Below are positions 1-6,229 of a DNA stretch of 11,035 bases, in pieces. Both the position numbers and the translations under genes were made by a program. Under the pieces are notes generated by a model that had not been told where the DNA came from, did not search any database, and worked only from the letters and a program-made list of their open reading frames with translations. The stretch covers positions 1 to 11,035 of the forward strand of contig CAIMKO010000603.1 in assembly GCA_903841915.1 (NCBI GenBank), in the 5' to 3' direction. Origin of the DNA: an uncultured Chitinophagaceae bacterium (lineage in GTDB: Bacteria; Bacteroidota; Bacteroidia; Chitinophagales; Chitinophagaceae). The stretch's first letter is position 1. The number at the start of each line of letters is the position of its first letter.

Positions 1-528
1 CAAACAAAAGATGGAAAAATGCCTGTCAGCGTTACTTATTACGGTAATGCAGTAATGGATACCAGGCCAATAGATGCCACTACCTTATTTGTAAACACCA
101 GTGATCGTTTCAGTTTCTTTAATCAGATCATCATCGCCAGAAAGATCTCTGAAAGTTTCTCTGTACAAGTGGCCCCAAGTTTATCACATTTTAATAATCT
201 GGAAGGTTATTTAGATGCCAGTGGAAAAGTGCAACCTAAATGGAATAACAATCATTTCGCTATTGCTTTTTCCGGCAGATACAAAATATCACCAAAAACT
301 GCTATTATCCTGAACTATGATCAGCCGTTAACTGAGCATCCAATGAGTAATCCACATCCGAATATCAGTTTCGGATTGGAATTCAAATCAAGCGGTCACG
401 ATTTTGAAGTGTTTGCCAGTAATTATGGATATGTATTGCAGCAGAACAATAATTTGTACAATCAGAATGATTTCACAAAAGGGCAGTTCCTGATCGGTTT
501 TAACATTAGCAGGTTGTGGAACTTTTAA
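1..528 (+). CDS. DUF5777-like outer-membrane beta-barrel protein, 3' part only
   Basis: The reading frame is open from base 1, so the gene begins outside the window; the ATG at 19 is internal and 175 residues are visible. The chain alternates short polar turns with amphipathic strands, such as HFAIAFSGRYKISPKTAIIL and the final strand GQFLIGFNISRLWNF. It ends in phenylalanine, the usual C-terminal signature of outer-membrane barrels. The motif around FGLEFKSSGHDFEVFASNYG resembles the C-terminal part of the DUF5777 family of Bacteroidota, which often sits beside small cytochromes c. That family match is from memory, not from a search. The molecular function is unknown; a role in the outer membrane, possibly with the cytochrome encoded 60 bases downstream, is inference. 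Confidence 0.75.
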   Translation, partial: QTKDGKMPVSVTYYGNAVMDTRPIDATTLFVNTSDRFSFFNQIIIARKISESFSVQVAPSLSHFNNLEGYLDASGKVQPKWNNNHFAIAFSGRYKISPKTAIILNYDQPLTEHPMSNPHPNISFGLEFKSSGHDFEVFASNYGYVLQQNNNLYNQNDFTKGQFLIGFNISRLWNF

Positions 529-588
529 AAAATTGTTTACCTTACAATTGATTCATCAAAAATTATTCAATAAAAATCAGACCTCACA

Positions 589-996
589 ATGAAAAGTAAA
601 TTAGTATTAGCAGTATCAATTTTAGCTGTAAGTCTTATGAACGTTGCATTTACGATCGATCAGCAACCTAAGCCATGGAATGCTCCTGATAAGAATGCAA
701 AAACAGTGAACCCCGTAAAATCAAGTGCAGAATCAATTGCTGCAGGAAAAACTTTATGGAGTACCCATTGCGCATCATGTCATGGAAAAACAGGTTTGGG
801 TGATGGAAATAAAGCAGCTCAGTTAAAAACAACACCTCCTGATTTTACAAAAGCAGCTTTTCATGCTCAATCTGATGGATCATTATTCTATAAAGTTGCT
901 GAAGGCAGAGATGATATGCCAAGTTTCAAAAAGAAAATTCCTGAACAGGAAGATATTTGGAATTTAGTAGTGTATATGCGCACATTAAAAAAATAA
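589..996 (+). CDS. Secreted mono-haem c-type cytochrome (class I)
   Basis: This 135-residue protein has an N-terminal hydrophobic signal (about residues 3-22, LVLAVSILAVSLMNVAFT) and one haem-binding motif, CASCH, with C61, C64 and axial H65. The likely distal ligand is M110 in DDMPSFKKKI, and the C-terminal helix EQEDIWNLVVYMRTL is typical of class I cytochromes. The linker with KPWNAPDKNAKTVNPV is common in Bacteroidota cytochromes that accompany respiratory oxidoreductases. It should act in the periplasm as a one-electron carrier. The gene lies 60 bases after the barrel gene in the same direction and is followed by its own terminator, so it is probably cotranscribed with the barrel but separate from the Fe-S operon downstream. 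Its partner is not proven; the FeS-NrfD module is the nearest candidate. Confidence 0.9.
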   Translation: MKSKLVLAVSILAVSLMNVAFTIDQQPKPWNAPDKNAKTVNPVKSSAESIAAGKTLWSTHCASCHGKTGLGDGNKAAQLKTTPPDFTKAAFHAQSDGSLFYKVAEGRDDMPSFKKKIPEQEDIWNLVVYMRTLKK

Positions 997-1016
997 AACA
1001 TCGAAATAAAATAAAA

Positions 1017-1045
1017 AAGGTCTGAATTCATTCAGGCCTTTTTTT
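1017..1045 (+). terminator. Intrinsic terminator after the cytochrome c gene
   Basis: A ten-pair stem, AAGGTCTGAA (1017-1026) with TTCAGGCCTT (1031-1040), contains one G:U pair and a four-base loop. It is followed by a run of T to 1045. It lies 20 bases after the cytochrome stop codon and separates that transcript from the Fe-S operon. Confidence 0.85.
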
Positions 1046-1108
1046 ATTGCCTTCATTTGAATACAAAATTCAAGTGACTATTAATTATGATTTTACGCAG
1101 TTTTTTTT

Positions 1109-1122
1109 ATGATTAATGTCAT
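1109..1122. promoter_or_regulatory. Possible CRP/FNR-family operator dyad
   Basis: The sequence ATGATTAATGTCAT contains TGA-N6-TCA, the shared core of CRP and FNR sites (FNR: TTGAT-N4-ATCAA). The symmetric arms extend by one more A/T pair, but the inner bases are not symmetric. Its centre is about 41 bases before the transcription start inferred from the weak promoter elements at 1124-1152. That is the classical class II activator position. With only four symmetric bases per arm, chance is a real alternative. Confidence 0.35.
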
Positions 1123-1123
1123 A

Positions 1124-1152
1124 TTTCACCATCTCTTGTTCCCATACATTTA
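1124..1152 (+). promoter_or_regulatory. Weak candidate Bacteroidota promoter for the Fe-S/NrfD operon
   Basis: TACATTTA (1145-1152) matches the -7 consensus TAnnTTTG at all but the last base. TTTC (1124-1127) could serve as a poor -33 element with a 17-base spacer. Start of transcription would be near 1157, leaving a leader of about 20 bases before the ATG at 1178. Such a poor match would fit a promoter that depends on an activator such as the dyad just upstream. Confidence 0.3.
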
Positions 1153-1177
1153 CGCACATCTTAAAGTTTAAACATTT

Positions 1178-1456
1178 ATGAATAGCAATGAAGAAATAAC
1201 AGAAACAAATACAGCATCCAGAAGGAAACTGATCCGGGGGCTTGGTGTTTTGTCAATGTTTGCAGCTATTGCTGCGGCAGCCCGTCTTCCTTTTATCGGC
1301 AAAAAAGAAGTGATCTCCTGTAAGCCCGACAGCAAAAAGACAATGATCAAAATGCTGACACAAGATGGAAGACTGGTAGAGATCGATGCATCATTATTAA
1401 CTGCCAGCAATAAGAAAATCAGTAATAACGAGCTCCAGAATTGGATCAAAAAATAA
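1178..1456 (+). CDS. Small Tat-signal protein, first gene of the Fe-S/NrfD operon
   Basis: This 92-residue protein has a twin-arginine leader, SRRKLIRG at residues 14-21, followed by the hydrophobic stretch GVLSMFAAIAAAA. That fits the Tat consensus SRRxFLK with L for F. The rest is short and has a single cysteine (C48) and no cofactor motif. Residues 56-86 (MIKMLTQDGRLVEIDASLL and onward) resemble residues 47-79 of the next gene product (VKLLSVDGEVIEVDEAFL), at nearly the same distance from the twin arginine. It therefore looks like a duplicate of the leader and pre-domain of the Fe-S protein without its clusters. The stop is five bases before the next ATG, so the two genes are translationally close. 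Function unknown; an assembly or Tat-escort role for the Fe-S subunit is speculation. Confidence 0.8.
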   Translation: MNSNEEITETNTASRRKLIRGLGVLSMFAAIAAAARLPFIGKKEVISCKPDSKKTMIKMLTQDGRLVEIDASLLTASNKKISNNELQNWIKK

Positions 1457-1461
1457 ATCGA

Positions 1462-2391
1462 ATGAAACAAGAAAATAATTCAAGAAGAGATTTCCTTTTA
1501 ACCGGCTTGGCGGCAGCAGGACTTGCTGTTGGATGCTCTTCTAAAAAGAATGCTTTTGAAGCAGGTGCAGAAGAAGGCATAAAAGCTTCGGGTAAAAAAG
1601 TAAAATTATTATCGGTAGATGGGGAAGTGATCGAAGTAGATGAAGCTTTTCTAAAACCAGTACCTGCATTACCGGCTGTTTCTAACAGCGAAGCCAGACT
1701 AGGCATTGGCGGGAAAAAATTTGTAATGGTCATTGACCTCTCAAGATGTAAGAATTTAAGAAAATGTCAGGAATCATGTGATCATATGCATTCATTGAGC
1801 CCGGGACAAAACTGGATCAAAGTAGATTCAATGGATGATGCAGAACATACTGCTCCTTATTGGCAACCTACTACCTGTATGCATTGCGATGAACCTCCAT
1901 GCGTAAAAGTTTGTCCGGTGGATGCCACATTTAAAAGGCAGGACGGCATTGTTTTAATTGATAGCGATCGTTGTATCGGTTGTCGTTTTTGCATGGCTGC
2001 TTGTCCTTATTCAACAAGGGTATTCAACTGGGGCGCACCGCAAATTTCTGCTGAATTAGCAGCACAGCCTTATTCTTGTGAAAGCAGTGTTCCGCAAAAG
2101 AAAGGAACAGTTGGTAAATGTGATTTCTGCCCTGATATGGCAAGAAAAGGGGAATTACCGCATTGCGTTTCTGCTTGCCCTAATGGCACATTCTTCTTCG
2201 GTGATCTGAATGAAGATACAGTAAGCAATGGTGCTGAAACTTTCCGTTTCAGTGAACTTATAAAAGATAAAGCAGGTTACAGACTGATGGAAGACCTGGG
2301 TACCAAACCAAGTGTTTATTACCTGCCTCCTGTTAACAGGAACTTCCCTTACGAAACAGGACTTGATAACGATACAAAAGAAAAAAAATAA
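1462..2391 (+). CDS. Tat-exported polyferredoxin, NrfC/DmsB-type Fe-S subunit
   Basis: The protein has 309 residues from the ATG at 1462; the TTG at 1441 lies inside the upstream gene and is less likely. The leader SRRDFLLTGLAAAGLAVGC is a twin-arginine signal that ends in a possible lipobox cysteine (C25), so it may be an exported lipoprotein. Four cysteine groups follow: C96/C102/C106, C139/C142/C147/C151, C171/C174/C177/C181 and C220/C223/C235/C239. This is the arrangement of NrfC, DmsB and PsrB-type subunits that carry four cubane clusters. The first group reads CKNLRKCQESC, with Leu99 where the second cysteine is expected. Such proteins pass electrons between a periplasmic partner and an NrfD-type quinone site. 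The next gene is that NrfD partner, 16 bases away. No catalytic subunit is encoded nearby, so the substrate is unknown. Confidence 0.9.
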   Translation: MKQENNSRRDFLLTGLAAAGLAVGCSSKKNAFEAGAEEGIKASGKKVKLLSVDGEVIEVDEAFLKPVPALPAVSNSEARLGIGGKKFVMVIDLSRCKNLRKCQESCDHMHSLSPGQNWIKVDSMDDAEHTAPYWQPTTCMHCDEPPCVKVCPVDATFKRQDGIVLIDSDRCIGCRFCMAACPYSTRVFNWGAPQISAELAAQPYSCESSVPQKKGTVGKCDFCPDMARKGELPHCVSACPNGTFFFGDLNEDTVSNGAETFRFSELIKDKAGYRLMEDLGTKPSVYYLPPVNRNFPYETGLDNDTKEKK

Positions 2392-2407
2392 CCCTAAATA
2401 ACTAAAG

Positions 2408-3721
2408 GTGGAAAATTCAAATTCAATAGCAAACGAAAAAATAATACAGGATCTGCTTCCGCAAAAATTCGGCAGAAGCGGTAAGATCTGGACAGGCATT
2501 CTGGTTGCTTTTTGTTTAGTAGGCCTGTTTGCATACTATCGCCAATTAAGATATGGCTTGATCGTTACTTCCATGAGGGACTATGTTTCATGGGGTATCT
2601 ATATTTCAAACTTTGTATTCTTTGTAGCGATCAGTTTAGTGGGATCATTGATTACTGCTGTATTCAGATTAGCAGATGTTCACTGGAGTACGCCACTGAC
2701 AAGGATCGCAGAGATCATTGCCGTTGCGGCCATCATATTTGCATCGCTCATCATCATCGTTGATATGGGTAGTCCTGAACGGTTTTATAATCTGTTCATT
2801 CATGGACGTTTGCAATCACCCATCATCTGGGATGTGATCGTCATTACCACTTATTTCTTTATCAGTATTTTATTATTGTATTTTCCTTTATTACCTGATA
2901 TACAGATCTTGCTTCGCTTCAAAGAAAAAAGCGGAACCAGATTGCATAAATTTTATTCTTTTATCGGTTCTTTTTGGAAAGGAACTCCCGAACAATTTAA
3001 ACTGAGTGAAAAAGCGATCAATATTCTTTGTATCACCATCATTCCTGTTGCATTCTCCATCCATACTGTTACATCCTGGTTGTTTGCAACAACGTACCGT
3101 CCGGGTTGGGACAGTACCAATTTTGGTGCATACTTTATCAGCGGTGCATTTTTAGTGGGTGCAGGTGGTGTGGTTGTTGCGATGTACGTTTTTAAAAAGG
3201 CGTATCATCTTGAAAAATATATCACACCCGATCATTTTGAAAAGATGGGCAGGATCGTTGTATTACTTGCATTACTCTATTTATATTTTAATGTGAATGA
3301 ATACCTGGTTCCTGCATTTAAAATGAAGAAATCAGAAGAAGCACATTTGAACGGTTTATTTACCGGAGAATTTGCGCCATTGTTCTGGTTTGCCATTTCG
3401 GTGGGCATGCTGATACCGATCGTTATTTTATTATTTAAGAAAGGAAGAAGACCATTACCCGTGTTTATTGCAGGCATCATGGTAGTAGTGGGTGCATGGT
3501 TTAAACGTTACCTGATCGTAACACCAACATTATTGCATCCGTTTCTGCCGATGACCAATGTTCCTGATAACTATCGTCATTATTTCCCAAGCTGGGAAGA
3601 ATGGGCCATTGCATTAGGATCATTAGCCGGTGCAATGCTGGTAATCACCATTCTTTCCAGAATATTCCCGATCATTCCAATTCAAGAAACTATAACCGAA
3701 CAACATGAAACTGCTGAATAA
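2408..3721 (+). CDS. NrfD/ActC-type quinone-interacting integral membrane protein
   Basis: The GTG start at 2408 is chosen because an in-frame stop lies nine bases upstream and the next ATG (residue 56) would remove the first helix. The 437-residue product has about ten hydrophobic helices, near residues 28-46, 62-84, 98-116, 140-162, 206-228, 240-262, 281-297, 322-344, 351-370 and 400-423. DMGSPERFYNLFIHGRLQSP after helix 3 and SIHTVTSWLFATTYRPGWDS between helices 5 and 6 resemble the NrfD (PF03916) family, especially ActC/HybB-like members of about this length. These proteins exchange electrons between menaquinone and a periplasmic Fe-S subunit, here the product of the preceding gene. Some family members also take part in proton movement, but that cannot be read from this sequence. 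The 3' end overlaps the next gene by 17 bases. Confidence 0.9.
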   Translation: MENSNSIANEKIIQDLLPQKFGRSGKIWTGILVAFCLVGLFAYYRQLRYGLIVTSMRDYVSWGIYISNFVFFVAISLVGSLITAVFRLADVHWSTPLTRIAEIIAVAAIIFASLIIIVDMGSPERFYNLFIHGRLQSPIIWDVIVITTYFFISILLLYFPLLPDIQILLRFKEKSGTRLHKFYSFIGSFWKGTPEQFKLSEKAINILCITIIPVAFSIHTVTSWLFATTYRPGWDSTNFGAYFISGAFLVGAGGVVVAMYVFKKAYHLEKYITPDHFEKMGRIVVLLALLYLYFNVNEYLVPAFKMKKSEEAHLNGLFTGEFAPLFWFAISVGMLIPIVILLFKKGRRPLPVFIAGIMVVVGAWFKRYLIVTPTLLHPFLPMTNVPDNYRHYFPSWEEWAIALGSLAGAMLVITILSRIFPIIPIQETITEQHETAE

Positions 3722-4580
3722 AAACATTATCGGATTTTTATCCATCATCCTTCTCTTATCAAGTTATGATGCGCTTTCACAAGACGCACAGAAAGGTGAT
3801 CTGAGTGTTGGATTGAATTATTTTATTAATAACAATAAGATCCCCTATTTACTGGTAAAAGTGAAAACCAAAGTAGATGGTAAGTTTAAACCTGTAAGTG
3901 ATATCCCGCTTAATTTATTTTTAGATAAGGATTCTGCAGGAACACTGATCGGAAAAGTTGTTACCAATGAGAAAGGCGAAGCCACTGCCATCATTCCGCC
4001 AACATTAAAAAATCAATGGAACAGTTCAATCAAACATAGTTTTCTTGCTTCGTTTGACGGCAATAAAAAATATGAATCAGCAAAAGCTGACCTCACTGTT
4101 GGAAAAGCCAAGATCCTGATCGATACAACAAGCGACAGAAAGATCACTGCTACCGTTTTTGAAATGAAAGATACAAGTTGGATACCTGTAAAAGGGGTTG
4201 AATTAAAAATTGCGGTGAGACGTTTGGATGCAGACCTTTCTGTTAATGAAACAGCAAGTTTTACAACGGATTCAACCGGACAAGCTTCTGCAGATTTTAA
4301 GAGAGACAGTATTCCCGGCGATATAAAAGGAAATATTGTTTTGGTCGCTAAAATAGAAGACAATGATCAGTATGGTAATTTATTAATTGAAAAGACCGTT
4401 CCATGGGGATCAAAGTTTGCAGCAGTAAATAATTTTGACAGAAGAACATTATTTGCAACAAGAGACAAAACACCTATCTGGTTGTTATTCATGGCATATT
4501 CAATCGTGATAACGGTTTGGGGCATTTTGATCTCATTGGTGATCAGCATTTTCAAGATAAAAAAATTAGGAGAAGCATAA
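3705..4580 (+). CDS. Membrane-anchored protein with two Ig-like repeats
   Basis: The ATG at 3705 lies within the end of the NrfD gene (17-base overlap), so translational coupling is likely. The 291-residue product has a signal peptide (about residues 1-25, with ALSQDAQ near the cleavage site). It also has two related beta-rich domains and one C-terminal transmembrane helix at about 257-284 (TPIWLLFMAYSIVITVWGIL onward), followed by a short KIKK tail. The two domains repeat the pattern 'PV-something-PLNLFL ... TNEKGEATAIIP' (about residues 63-97) and 'PVKGVELKIAV ... TTDSTGQASADFK' (about 161-199), as in bacterial Ig-like or carboxypeptidase-regulatory-like folds. No cofactor site is visible. 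The topology places the beta domains in the periplasm beside the Fe-S subunit. A structural or docking role in the FeS-NrfD complex is inference. Confidence 0.8.
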   Translation: MKLLNKNIIGFLSIILLLSSYDALSQDAQKGDLSVGLNYFINNNKIPYLLVKVKTKVDGKFKPVSDIPLNLFLDKDSAGTLIGKVVTNEKGEATAIIPPTLKNQWNSSIKHSFLASFDGNKKYESAKADLTVGKAKILIDTTSDRKITATVFEMKDTSWIPVKGVELKIAVRRLDADLSVNETASFTTDSTGQASADFKRDSIPGDIKGNIVLVAKIEDNDQYGNLLIEKTVPWGSKFAAVNNFDRRTLFATRDKTPIWLLFMAYSIVITVWGILISLVISIFKIKKLGEA

Positions 4581-4607
4581 GCTAAAAATATACAGCCCCC
4601 CTCTGTG

Positions 4608-4639
4608 AAAGCTTATCAGTTCATTCTGATAGGCTTTTT
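4608..4639 (+). terminator. Intrinsic terminator of the Fe-S/NrfD operon
   Basis: AAAGCTTATCAG (4608-4619) pairs with CTGATAGGCTTT (4626-4637) through twelve pairs, including one G:U. The loop is six bases (TTCATT) and the stem runs into a T tract. It lies 27 bases after the stop of the Ig-like gene and marks the end of the four-gene operon. Confidence 0.85.
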
Positions 4640-4672
4640 ACTTGAGGCAGAACGCTGCAATAAAATTATCTC

Positions 4673-4680
4673 TACATTTG
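4673..4680 (+). promoter_or_regulatory. Possible -7 element of the YcxB-like gene
   Basis: TACATTTG is an exact match to the Bacteroidota -7 consensus TAnnTTTG. No TTTG or TTG occurs at the normal -33 distance; the nearest TTG (4642-4644) is 28 bases upstream. Transcription from here would begin only a few bases before, or at, the ATG at 4688, giving an almost leaderless mRNA. An isolated eight-base match is weak evidence. Confidence 0.35.
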
Positions 4681-4687
4681 AAGCCTT

Positions 4688-5161
4688 ATGCAATTCAGTT
4701 TCTCTTACGAAAAGAAAAAAGTAATTCAGGCATTGCGCTATCATTTTATTTCAAGACGGGAAATAAAAGTGATGATGATCCTGGTGAATGTGTTTGCTAT
4801 TACTGCAGCCATTTTATTTTACAGCCAAAAGATAAGACCTGAACCATTTTTACTGGGTTCACTCATATGGATCGCCATGATGGGGGGTGTATGGTATATT
4901 TTGCCATACAGCATTTATAAAAACGCTTCTACTTTTAAAGAAAACTTCATTATAGCATTCACTGATGAAAATATTCAATTAGATAATGAAAGGGGCTATG
5001 TGACCTGGCAATGGGGGCAATTCAGCAGATATTTTGAAAGTCCTTATTTTTTTCATCTCTATTTTGACAACAAGACATTTTTTTTAGTCCCCAAGGAAAA
5101 TATGGGAGAAGCATTCATGCATGAATTGCGCGCATTACTGCAAAAGAAAATAGGCAACTAA
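4688..5161 (+). CDS. YcxB-like membrane protein
   Basis: The 157-residue product begins with a short beta-like stretch (QFSFSYEKKK). Two transmembrane helices follow at about 28-46 and 54-73. A cytoplasmic-looking domain then runs from about 86 to 150 with the pattern FTDENIQLDNERGYVTWQWG, then LYFDNKTFFLVPKENM. Two early helices followed by this PH-like strand pattern are typical of the YcxB-like family (PF14317), whose role is unknown. The assignment is from recognition of the pattern, not a search. The gene stands alone between the operon terminator and a convergent acetyltransferase gene. The start at 4688 puts the conserved N-terminal strand at the protein start, as is usual for the family. 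Confidence 0.7.
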   Translation: MQFSFSYEKKKVIQALRYHFISRREIKVMMILVNVFAITAAILFYSQKIRPEPFLLGSLIWIAMMGGVWYILPYSIYKNASTFKENFIIAFTDENIQLDNERGYVTWQWGQFSRYFESPYFFHLYFDNKTFFLVPKENMGEAFMHELRALLQKKIGN

Positions 5162-5199
5162 GTTCAGTTGTTGAAAAGTCAGAATAAAGGAATCCTTCT

Positions 5200-5628
5200 T
5201 TACAAGTCTTTCTGCATCACATAATGCGGGATAGTAAGTTCCAGGAACTCGGGGCCTTCAATTGAATAGCCTAATTTTTCATAGAAGCCTACAGCCGATT
5301 TTCTGGCATGCATGATCAATTTGGTAAAGCCTTTATCACGGGCTACTGTTTCTGCAAAGATCATCAGCATACGACCGATCCCTGTGCCTTGCGAGCCACT
5401 TCGTACTGCCATTTGGCGCAATTTCGCCACACCATTTCCTTTATTGGACAGCATACAGCAACCCTGTAATTCATCATCATCAAAACAGCCTAATAAAATA
5501 TCATTTTTACCGCGGTCTAATTCTGCGGTAGTAAAATCAAGCCCTAATGGTTTACGCAAAACCTGATAACGCAAATCAAGCATTTGCTGGTATTCTTTTG
5601 TGCCATAATCAATCTCTCTCAGGGGCAT
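5200..5628 (-). CDS. GNAT-family N-acetyltransferase
   Basis: The 142-residue product has the GNAT acetyl-CoA motif A at about residues 72-89 (QMAVRSGSQGTGIGRMLM), where Q80-G81-T82-G83-I84-G85 fits Q/R-x-x-G-x-G. The typical motif B segment, HARKSAVGFYEKLGY, follows at about 107-121. Length and motifs agree with a single-domain GNAT enzyme that transfers acetyl groups from acetyl-CoA to an amine. The substrate cannot be read from the sequence. ElaA- or YjcF-like small-molecule or protein acetyltransferases are the nearest general type. It is transcribed towards the YcxB-like gene with 38 bases between the two stops. It has no operon partner. Confidence 0.88.
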   Translation of the reverse strand: MPLREIDYGTKEYQQMLDLRYQVLRKPLGLDFTTAELDRGKNDILLGCFDDDELQGCCMLSNKGNGVAKLRQMAVRSGSQGTGIGRMLMIFAETVARDKGFTKLIMHARKSAVGFYEKLGYSIEGPEFLELTIPHYVMQKDL

Positions 5629-5737
5629 ATATTCTAATTAGTTTGGGAAGACAATATAATGATCATTTCTGCAAAAATGAGCAGTTTTATGTCAATCAAC
5701 AAAAAATGTTACATAACCGGTGTTTGCACATTGTTTA

Positions 5738-5768
5738 ATGTAAATAATATTAGTTTTCTTATTTACAT
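5738..5768. repeat. Perfect ten-base inverted repeat
   Basis: ATGTAAATAA (5738-5747) and TTATTTACAT (5759-5768) are perfect reverse complements around an 11-base loop. GTT (5733-5735) and AAC (5769-5771) could extend the stem past a two-base bulge. A short T run follows at 5772-5776, but no forward gene ends here. The all-AT stem is a weak terminator at best; a protein-binding site or RNA hairpin is equally possible. Confidence 0.5.
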
Positions 5769-5820
5769 AACTTTTTAATTCTTCAAAAAAACAATTGTCT
5801 GTTCCTATTATAAAACATTG

Positions 5821-5875
5821 TTCGTTTCGACTCTTTTAGCCGCATTTTGATGATCATAAAATGTATTGAAACGAA
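5821..5875. repeat. Nested inverted repeat
   Basis: TTCGTTTCGA (5821-5830) pairs with TTGAAACGAA (5866-5875) through ten pairs, one of them G:U. Inside these arms, CATTTT (5843-5848) pairs with AAAATG (5858-5863). The result is a two-level stem with an asymmetric internal loop. The inner loop also contains the palindrome ATGATCAT (5850-5857). Function unknown. Confidence 0.45.
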
Positions 5876-6175
5876 TTAAGAAAAGTATTAAAAGTGGATC
5901 ATGACAGTTTTAAGTGACATTCGAAGCTCAATTTTTCATTGGCCTATCAGCTATTCATTTGCCAAATACCAAAACAATGGAGCCTGATTTGGCTATTTTG
6001 AGCATTTAAATTTATTATTATCGAGATCCCTGAAAAGATTATACTGTTCGCTTACTTGAAAAAAGGCCTCAAATTTCATCCGCTTCATCATAAAAACAAG
6101 CAAATTCAGGTTTCTATAGCAATAAAGCCTTTATCTTCCAAATAAAACTTGTTAAAACAAAATTCAGATAAACCC

Positions 6176-6204
6176 TTGCAGTTTTAGTAAAAAGTATATT
6201 TTTG
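6176..6204 (+). promoter_or_regulatory. Bacteroidota-type promoter of acpP
   Basis: TTG at 6176-6178 and TATTTTTG at 6197-6204 are separated by 18 bases. They match the Bacteroidota sigma-70 pattern of a -33 TTTG/TTG followed by a -7 TAnnTTTG. Transcription would start near 6209-6211, about 20 bases before the acpP ATG. This is the clearest promoter in the window and is consistent with the high expression expected of acyl carrier protein. Confidence 0.75.
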
Positions 6205-6229
6205 CGGCTGTAAAACAAAACTTATTACA

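Larger units (their letters stand above)
5629..6175. other. Gene-free AT-rich intergenic stretch
   Basis: About 550 bases lie between the acetyltransferase start and the acpP promoter. I see no convincing coding frame and no tRNA or other recognisable RNA on either strand. The stretch holds two inverted repeats (5738-5768 and 5821-5875) and a weaker seven-base pair of arms, GCCAAAT (5961-5967) with ATTTGGC (5987-5993). These are annotated separately where they are strongest. The length is unusual beside the tight spacing of the other genes, so an unrecognised small RNA or a decayed gene remains possible. Confidence 0.6.

Noticed and set aside
548..559. TTGATTCATCAA, an FNR-like palindrome upstream of the cytochrome c gene
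   Set aside because: The half-sites TTGAT and ATCAA are perfect, but the spacer is two bases, not the four required for an FNR site, so a normal dimer would not fit.
1441..1461. TTG at 1441 as the start of the Fe-S subunit
   Set aside because: It lies inside the upstream coding sequence and only adds MDQKINR before the ATG at 1462, which places the twin arginine at the usual distance from the N-terminus.
1168..1470. Minus-strand open frame of 100 codons opposite the small Tat gene
   Set aside because: It lies antisense to a gene with a Tat signal and operon context; its hydrophobic content is a by-product of the complementary codons.
2512..2763. Second forward frame inside the NrfD gene
   Set aside because: It is rich in Cys, His and Ile without family pattern and lies wholly inside a clear ten-helix membrane protein.
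5547..5738. 63-codon forward frame running from the acetyltransferase gene into the intergenic gap
   Set aside because: About half is antisense to the acetyltransferase, the rest is low-information AT-rich sequence, and no start signal or recognisable domain is present.
5961..5993. GCCAAAT...ATTTGGC inverted repeat as a terminator
   Set aside because: The stem has only seven pairs with a 19-base loop, no T tract directly follows and no gene ends nearby.
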